Shown: positions 57,696-64,000 of the stretch, piece by piece
How the letters are laid out: the number at the start of each line of letters is the position of its first letter
Position numbering within the stretch: position 1 is the stretch's first letter
Source: Oreohelix idahoensis
Taxonomy: Eukaryota; Mollusca; Gastropoda; Stylommatophora; Oreohelicidae
Reading direction: 5' to 3'
NCBI GenBank assembly: GCA_024509875.1
Contig: JAMPIV010005820.1
Span: 412,001-476,000 of the forward strand
Length of the DNA stretch: 64,000 bases
Notes under the pieces: generated by a model
The model's database searches: none
What the model saw: the letters and a program-made list of their open reading frames with translations, nothing else
What the model was told of the DNA's origin: nothing
Position numbers and translations under genes: made by a program

Positions 57696-58146
57696 TGACT
57701 GACCACTTGAGCATTTATTCGTGCTAGAGTCTAGTCATAATAACTAAATTAAAAAAATAATACCATTCCCTATAATAAACAAGCAGAATTCTTAACTAAA
57801 ATAAAAGTAACTCGAGAAACTTAAGAGTAGGGTACAAAGTGGTGGAAATCAGCTAGGTCAGCGTTTGAGACAATGCACACTAAATTTACCCGACAGTTGT
57901 CATAGAAATATAAGGATGCAGGTTAAAGATAGCGACATCACGCCTTCAGCATGCGATGTTTATCTAATGAGAAATGTAGCCAGCTCAAGCCCACTATGAT
58001 TTTGTCGGCAAGAAAGTTATACCCAGCAGAGTCCTGAAGCAATGCACATAGACGTTTATTCACAGTCTGGCTCTTTATGTTGAGGTTATCAACACTTTTT
58101 TGTGTGTGACCAAGTATTCTTATATTGTGTAATTGTACACAAGGAA
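57696..58146. other. Unassigned, possibly LTR-like
   Basis: The minus strand has CTGTGAATAAACGTCTATGT followed by TGCTTCAGGACTCTGCTGG, an AATAAA context resembling LTR ends (compare GTGAATAAATGTTTCTGTGG in the right arm near 41580). Not bounded by visible repeats. Confidence 0.3.
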
Positions 58147-58498
58147 ATGTGGATATATAGAAGAATGGGGCGTATCTCATGGAAAGAGATGAAAACAAAT
58201 AAGGAGGTCCTAGAAAATCTAGGTATGAAAAGAGAACTAATGAGAGAGGTCAAAGTTCGGCAGCTAAAATACTTTGGCCACATAAAAAGGCATAACACCT
58301 TGCAGAAGACCATAACAGAAGGGAGAGTTGAAGGTAAACGTGCAAGGGGAAGACAGCGCTATAAGTGGGAAGATAACATCAAGAGATGGACGGGAAAGAG
58401 TCTATCAGAGTGTACCACCAAGACAAGAGACAGAAGACGTTGGAGATCCATTACAGCCAACCTCCGTTGTGGAGATGGCAACTGATGATGATGACACA
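58147..58498 (+). pseudogene. LINE-D 3' fragment
   Basis: The frame shows MWIYRRMGRISWKEMKTNKE, VRQLKYFGHIKRHN and ARGRQRYKWEDNIKRWTG, ending with GATGGCAACTGATGATGATG, the (ATG)n tail. Very close to the copy inside piggyBac at 29686-30738. Severely 5'-truncated. Confidence 0.88.
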
Positions 58499-59239
58499 AG
58501 GATTAATGATATTTAACATGTAAGTAGATAATGTCGCAGTGCCATTATGTATTTTCAGTTCGAATAACCTATTCATTACAAAAGAAATAAAATGGACAAA
58601 ATTTGAAAGGAAGATGAAGTTTGAACCAGGGAATAAAGCAAATGACGAAAAATTACAAAGGAAGGAAATTAAATATAAAGCTTTGAGAATCCAGAGATTT
58701 TGAAGGATATGAGAAATAATGAATAATACTATGAGACATTTTTTTGTGATGGCATTAGACAGGAAATATGCACTTCATGAGAAGAAACGACCAGTTTCGT
58801 TTATTGTACAAACATGTATAAATTGTTGAGTTTTTGATTGAAAACCATTTGAATCAGTTTTGAAGTTGAATAAAACATTTGGAAAATGACCAGGCTGTTA
58901 AGGATTTTAAGCTTGTTGGAATGTATAAATGCATTGTCATGTTCTCATCCAAATCTTAACCACTAAAGCTCTCCACATACACCAACTGTAGGTGGAACGG
59001 AACGATACCTGAAAGACAAATAAAGTCTGAGTAATTAACACTTCTGGCGAGCTTTAAGCCAGTATAACCATCACTCACAGACATGAAATAACAACTACAC
59101 CACACGGCCACATGTAACTTAATTGGTGCCCTGGAACCAGTTTTAACACTTTGACTCAGAGAGATGGTTACATATAGCTTAATTGGATGCCGTACCCAGT
59201 CCTGCAAGGAAATAATACTGGGTGAGACGGTTACAATAG
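58499..59239. other. No gene recognised
   Basis: Purine-rich then mixed sequence; no motif or repeat arm was noted on either strand. Confidence 0.35.
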
Positions 59240-59440
59240 CTTCACCAGACAGTCCTTGTTCTGGAATCCCCAGGGTAAGAGAGGTAGAGGGAGACCAAGG
59301 AACACTTGGAGAAGAGAACTGGATAAAGGGGATGAAGAAGACATGAAAAGACCTTCAGATGATGGAACAGGGTGGGGGGGGGGGGGGGGGGGGGCATGGC
59401 ATAAGTTTGTCTATGCTCCTTGGGGAGCTGATGATGATTA
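59240..59440 (+). mobile_element. LINE-B 3' fragment with poly-G tract
   Basis: AGTCCTTGTTCTGGAATCCC, then AGGTAGAGGGAGACCAAGG and TATGCTCCTTGGGGAGC match the LINE-B end. A G-run of about 18 interrupts it near 59376-59393. Confidence 0.75.
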
Positions 59441-59544
59441 AAAAGAATAAGAGCATGAAATACAGAATTGCCCATGAAAGACAACTGAGCCCTTAGAGAT
59501 AAGAACTGGCAGAGAAACCGCAGGTCACCATTTCTCTTCTTGAC

Positions 59545-59860
59545 CATTGAAAGGACTATGAAAACAACATCAACAAACAGAAATAGAATTCGCGGGGTGA
59601 CCCAGATTTTGCCAACAACTTTGCTCTTCTGCTAATGCTGTAACCAGATGGAAACAAAGAATACTTGGGTTTGAAAATAAATAGAGATAAGACAAAGATT
59701 ATGAAAACAAATGCAACTTACAAAAGCTAGACTGCACTAGGTGATACATTGCTAAAAGGTGTGGAATCATACATATAGCTTGGTAGCAATAAAGACAAAG
59801 TTGGAGGAACAGATGATATCAAATTAAGAAAACAAAAGGCAAACGTCATCTGCTTAGTCT
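59545..59860 (+). pseudogene. Decayed LINE-B RT fragment
   Basis: Pieces in neighbouring frames correspond to STNRNRI, LGLKINRDKTKIMKTNA and LGSNKDKVGGTDDIKLR, the LINE-B segment just after the RT active site. No frame is continuous. Confidence 0.65.
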
Positions 59861-60047
59861 CAGCTTTTTACACAGAGAAAGCTAAATAGTTTGGTTGCTA
59901 AATTTAGATCTTCCCGTGAACTGTATAGGGCCCTTCTCCAATTCCCCAGTAGATTATTAGAACAACTAGGAATACAGAAATGTGTTAGATACACAGACAG
60001 AATACATAACACTTACTGAACACAGATAGATATGTGTATCAGATGTA

Positions 60048-60268
60048 CAGATCGGCTACCACGACAAGCATGGGAAACAAAGAGCCAGGGATCCAGACCC
60101 CCAGGATGACCCAGAGTCCGCTGGGAGGACAACATTAGACAATCTTTGAAGGACCGAGGACTAGAATGGAACCAGGCCAGGAGGAAGACAGCCGATAGGA
60201 TAGTCTGGCGCTCTCTCTTCAAAACCTCTACACCTCAGGGTAGAAGGGGAACGACTAAGTAAGTAAGT
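60048..60268 (+). mobile_element. LINE-A 3' fragment beside a satellite
   Basis: GATCGGCTACCACGACAAGC to GGAACGACTAAGTAAGTAAG matches the LINE-A end. Satellite-like words (ACACAGACAGAATACATA) occur to its left and the full array starts immediately to its right. Confidence 0.88.
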
Positions 60269-61290
60269 AAGATATACAGACAGATACATATATTACTTTC
60301 AGAACACTGTTAGAAAGATGAGTGTGTATGTGTGTCTAGATATACAGACAGATACATATATTACGTTCAGAACACTGTTAGAAAGATGAGTGTGTATGTG
60401 TGTCTAGATATACAGACAGATACATATATTACTTTCAGAACACTGTTAGAAAGATGAGTGTGTATGTGTGTCTAGATATACAGACAGATACATATATTAC
60501 TTTCAGAACACTGTTAGAAAGATGAGTGTGTATGTGTGTGTCTAGATATACAGACAGATACATATATTACTTTCAGAACCCTGTTAGAAAGATGAGTGTG
60601 TATGTGTGTGTCTAGATATACAGACAGATACATATATTACTTTCAGAACACTGTTAGAAAGATGAGTGTGTATGTGTGTGTCTAGATATACAGACAGATA
60701 CATATATTACTTTCAGAACACTGTTAGAAAGATGAGTGTGTATGTGTGTGTCTAGATATACAGACAGATACATATATTACTTTCAGAACACTGTTAGAAA
60801 GATGAGTGTGTATGTGTGTCTAGATATACAGACAGATACATGTATTACTTTCAGAACACTGTTAGAAAGATGAGTGTGTATGTGTGTGTCTAGATATACA
60901 GACAGATACATATATTACTTTCAGAACACTGTTAGAACGATGAGTGTGTATGTGTGTGTCTAGATATACAGACAGATACATATATTACTTTCAGAAGACT
61001 GTTAGAAAGATGAGTGTGTATGTGTGTCTAGATATACAGACAGATACATGTATTACTTTCAGAACACTGTTAGAAAGATGAGTGTGTATGTGTGTGTCTA
61101 GATATACAGACAGATACATATATTACTTTCAGAACACTGTTAGAAAGATGAGTGTGTATGTGTGTGTCTAGATATACAGACAGATACATATATTACTTTC
61201 AGAACACTGTTAGAAAGATGAGTGTGTATGTGTGTGTCTAGATATACAGACAGATACATATACTACTTTCAGAAGACAATTATAAATGTG
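60269..61290. repeat. Satellite array, 68-70-bp unit, about 14-15 copies
   Basis: The unit is built from AGATATACAGACAGATACAT, ATATTACTTTCAGAAC, ACTGTTAGAAAGATGAG and TGTGTATGTGTGTGTCT. Length varies by a (GT) repeat count inside the unit. Units are nearly identical, indicating recent homogenisation. A diverged last unit ends near 61290. Confidence 0.95.
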
Positions 61291-62446
61291 CAAGTGTTTG
61301 TGCATGGAGCTGTCGACTGCCATGTAAAACACATTGCTACAGAAACCACCACTACAAGAGCACATGAATGATGTGGTGCAGGTTTCCTGTAAAGAGACCA
61401 CCTTCTATGGTGGCCCCATGCTCCACTAGGAGCAAAAAGGCAACTGAATGAATGATGGACTGTACAGAAGTTTTAGGATCAAGACATGGTACCAAAAATC
61501 TGCTTTGCTCAAGGAGATTGTAGAAAGATTGAGTAATTCATTCAATATTTTTTTGGAGCAGGGTTGAGTGGTTTATAACAAAGATATTCAAATGCTCTTT
61601 TAGTGGTTGTTTCTGAATTAATACATAAGTACTGCAATAAACAAACTTGAACAATTAGAGATTGTTCACTGGTGCTTCCAGCCAAGTTTCATGTCTGTAC
61701 TCACAACAACAACAAAAACAAAAAAACCAACACCAAAAATAACAAGTTACAAAATAATTATGTACTGATCACTAAATACACTGTTCAAAAAAAGAAACGC
61801 ATAGCTACTGAAGGCACACACATAGCCATAATTTTGACATTCAATAACTTTTTTAATTTAATAAGTTAATTGTTCAAATTGCACACAAGAATACCTTAGG
61901 GTTCAACCAATCAGTTGACAGTTGTTTTGCATCTGGGTTGTTAGGAGCTGGTCGGCAGACTCTGACACTAGATGTTATGGGCGTAATACTTCCGTCACTA
62001 ACTGTTATAGGCTCTGATATTAGAAGTCAAAGTCCTCGGGTTCTTTAATCCATTTTTCTTAGATTTCGATATTCACTACCTTCGTATCGATATTGTCAAT
62101 TATAACCCATATGATGTGTTGGTACTTAAACATGCTTCATATTAAAAGTATATATTTGACTGACCTGATTATTCTCTTGCATTATTGATATTAGCAGTGT
62201 GAGGCAGCGTGTTTGTGTATTGAAAGTCACTAGTCATTATTGTTGAATAAAAAACGGCCTACAACTGAACTCTGAATGTCACTGAATAAGACCAGGATTC
62301 GACAACTCGAACATTTAATTAGCATTCTCTCTTCCCTGAGAAATCACAAATACTATAAAGACATAATTCACAATCATAGTTAACGTACATGTCGCAAGAG
62401 TTCATTTCTTCACGAAGATCACATGTTCACTAATCTACAGTTCTGC
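61291..62446. other. Unassigned, with a lone Tc1-type terminal repeat
   Basis: 61300-61470 resembles 56100-56250 and ends with an ACTGAATGAATGATGG tail. At 61782 CTGTTCAAAAAAAGAAACGC matches the end of the Tc1-like element at 13554. It has no partner end in sight unless the transposase at 63793-64000 belongs to it. Confidence 0.45.
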
Positions 62447-62450
62447 TTAA

Positions 62451-63130
62451 CCCTTTGAACCCGAGGTCCCGAAATTTCGGTCCGTGTGTAAAAAATCCAT
62501 TCCCCGAGCGACCGCAATCTCGGTCTGGGCACACCTAGCTTAGTAATACGGGGCCGGAATGGAAATGTGTGGAAAATAATGACGTCACGAAGTACACATG
62601 TCTTGTGGAATGTTACTCAAAAATGGCGGCGCCCAAAAAGTGATAATATTGTGCAATTTTTTAATTGTTTTCATAATTAAAAGGCGTGTTGAAAATCCAG
62701 GAAATAGCCATTCTAAAAGGCTATCAACGGAACAAGCAGTTGAACTTGTGCTCAATGATTCGGAGGATGATGAATATAGATTTAGATGGTGATCGAGTGA
62801 CGGAACTTTTGAATCAGATTATGATCCATCTAGTTCTAACGCTGTTCCTGGCCCCTCAGGTGATCGGGCTATGGTGCAGGGGCATGGAAAGGGGTATATC
62901 CCACATAATGTATCAAGTAAATTTGGTCTCACAACTGTGGATGTTCAAACTCCTCAACTTTGTATTGACTACAATACATTCATGGGTTGCTGCGATGTCA
63001 ACGACCAAGTTTGTCATCTCAGTAAAACGCACCGGCATTATCGCTGGCCTCGACGGCTCATAGTGAAATTTTTTGCTCAGGAGCCCAGGGGAATGGGATT
63101 TTACGGGCTGGGTGGCCAGGGCTCAATGGG
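62451..63130 (+). mobile_element. Internally deleted piggyBac derivative (680 bp)
   Basis: TTAA (62447-62450) then CCCTTTGAACCCGAGG at the left end; the right end inverted is CCCATTGAGCCCTGGCC before TTAA (63131-63134). Inside, the plus strand keeps an N-terminal acidic piece (LSTEQAVELVLNDSEDDEYR). After a stop near 62790 and a deletion of the catalytic core it retains the third catalytic region (CIDYNTFMGCCDVNDQVCHL). It is a short derivative that would depend on a full piggyBac for movement, and is a different lineage from 28567-34951. Confidence 0.9.
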
Positions 63131-63182
63131 TTAATGGCCAGTTCATTTTCCAGCCAACATCCTTTGGCATAGTTCATAGCTA

Positions 63183-63395
63183 ACTAGACTTACTCCTGTT
63201 GCTAGTTTTATAATATCCTTTTACACTAGACTTACTCCTGCTGCTAGTTTAATAATATCCATGTGTACTAGACTTACTCCTGCTGCTAGCTACATAATAT
63301 TCCGTTATACTAGACTTACTCCTGCTGCTAGTATCATAATATTCCGTTATACTAGACTTACTCCTGCTGCTAGTATCATAATATTCATTTGGCAT
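63183..63395. repeat. Tandem array, 42-bp unit, 5 copies
   Basis: ACTAGACTTACTCCTGCTGC then TAGTATCATAATATTCCG repeats, with unit starts at 63183, 63225, 63267, 63309 and 63351. It begins about 50 bp after the piggyBac derivative. Confidence 0.9.
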
Positions 63396-63792
63396 ACAAT
63401 GCCAGGCTAATCAGCCATACATATTCAAACTGTGTTACGAATGACACGACTTACGTTTGCTCCAAGAATACACTGCTAATTTGGCTTACAAGCCACACAT
63501 ATAAATTCAGTGGCTATGCCACACTTTCCAAAGTGGTTATACCACACAATCCATAGTGGCTAGGCCACACATTCCAAACATTGCCGTTAGGGTCAAAGCC
63601 CACAAGTCGAATGACGTTTCTAAGTCATACGCGTCATGCACAGAGATATGCAGATTATGTCGTTAATGTATCTATTCATTTGAGGTGTTCCATGGTGCAA
63701 TCATCCGGATCGAGCCCAAACCCAAATGCTTGCACACATGCAACAATCCTCAACATGGGTTACGAGAGTTTTTTGGCGTACATGCTTTCCCA

Positions 63793-64000
63793 TTAGTATG
63801 GTGTGTGGCCTCTTGCATCGATCATCGACTGGCATCTCCTGGGCATGGATGCGATCAGACGTCTGATGTGGGCCTGTGGGATGGCTGCCCACTCTTCCTG
63901 GAGTGCCTGGAACAGATCACGACGATTGGCTGGAGCAACGTCTCGGCGACAAACATGTCTATGCAGCTCATCCCACAGGTGCTCAATCGAACTCATGTCT
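63793..64000 (-). pseudogene. Tc1-like transposase C-terminus, cut by window edge
   Basis: The minus strand from the window end reads MSSIEHLWDELHRHVCRRDV (third catalytic Glu in SIEHLWDE), then EEWAAIPQAHIRRLIASMPR and IDARGHTPY before a stop at 63793. The visible part is uninterrupted; the rest of the gene lies beyond 64000. It is related to but distinct from the copies at 13870 and 26925. Confidence 0.88.

Noticed and set aside
57938..58198. Minus-strand 86-codon frame
   Set aside because: Half is the antisense of a LINE-D end and the rest an LTR-like AATAAA region; no independent support.

Overview
The window looks like repeat-dominated nuclear DNA from an animal. There are no operons, bacterial ribosome-binding sites or dense gene runs. 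I see degraded non-LTR retrotransposons (LINEs) of at least seven families, tRNA-headed SINEs, Tc1/mariner and piggyBac DNA transposons, LTR-type elements, satellites and (TA)n microsatellites. One spliced host gene is supported by phase-matched exons. The LINE mix and a Gmr1-like Ty3/gypsy fragment suggest a lophotrochozoan, perhaps a gastropod mollusc; that is inference, not proof. Family labels LINE-A to LINE-G and SINE-M/V/X/T are local names used only here.

Layout. 1-2600: a minus-strand Ty3/gypsy fragment with SCAN-like gag and protease joined directly to integrase. 4277-9000: SINEs, a 55-bp array, a 15-bp minisatellite and LINE-A/SINE debris. 9115-13340: a long LINE-A copy, a LINE-B fragment and a LINE RNase H fragment (LINE-C). 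13554-15069: a nearly intact Tc1-like element. 15070-18110: mostly unassigned. 18115-19522: a 38-bp satellite. 19540-26290: LINE-B/D/E/F fragments on the minus strand. 26515-28382: a Tc1-like element inside a (TA)n tract.

28383-41687 is the most structured block. A pair of 684-bp inverted arms encloses nested insertions. The left arm is split by a 6.4-kb piggyBac element, itself carrying a LINE-D insertion and a 393-bp tandem array. A foldback element lies at the inner end of the left arm. A mariner lies between the arms and is itself split by a 1.5-kb LTR-like insertion. The unbroken right arm preserves the empty piggyBac site, and removing the 1.5-kb insertion restores the mariner frame, so the order of events can be read directly.

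42870-57060 holds four minus-strand exons of an unrecognised acidic, Gln-rich, Lys-rich, probably nuclear protein. Its introns are filled with LINE-A/B/E/G, SINEs and a 2.05-kb LTR-like insertion inside a LINE-A copy. 57060-64000 holds LINE-B/D/A fragments, a ~70-bp satellite, an internally deleted piggyBac derivative, a 42-bp array and the 3' end of a third Tc1-like transposase cut by the window edge.

All transposon reading frames seen are broken by stops, frameshifts, truncations or insertions. The host exons are the only apparently functional coding sequence.
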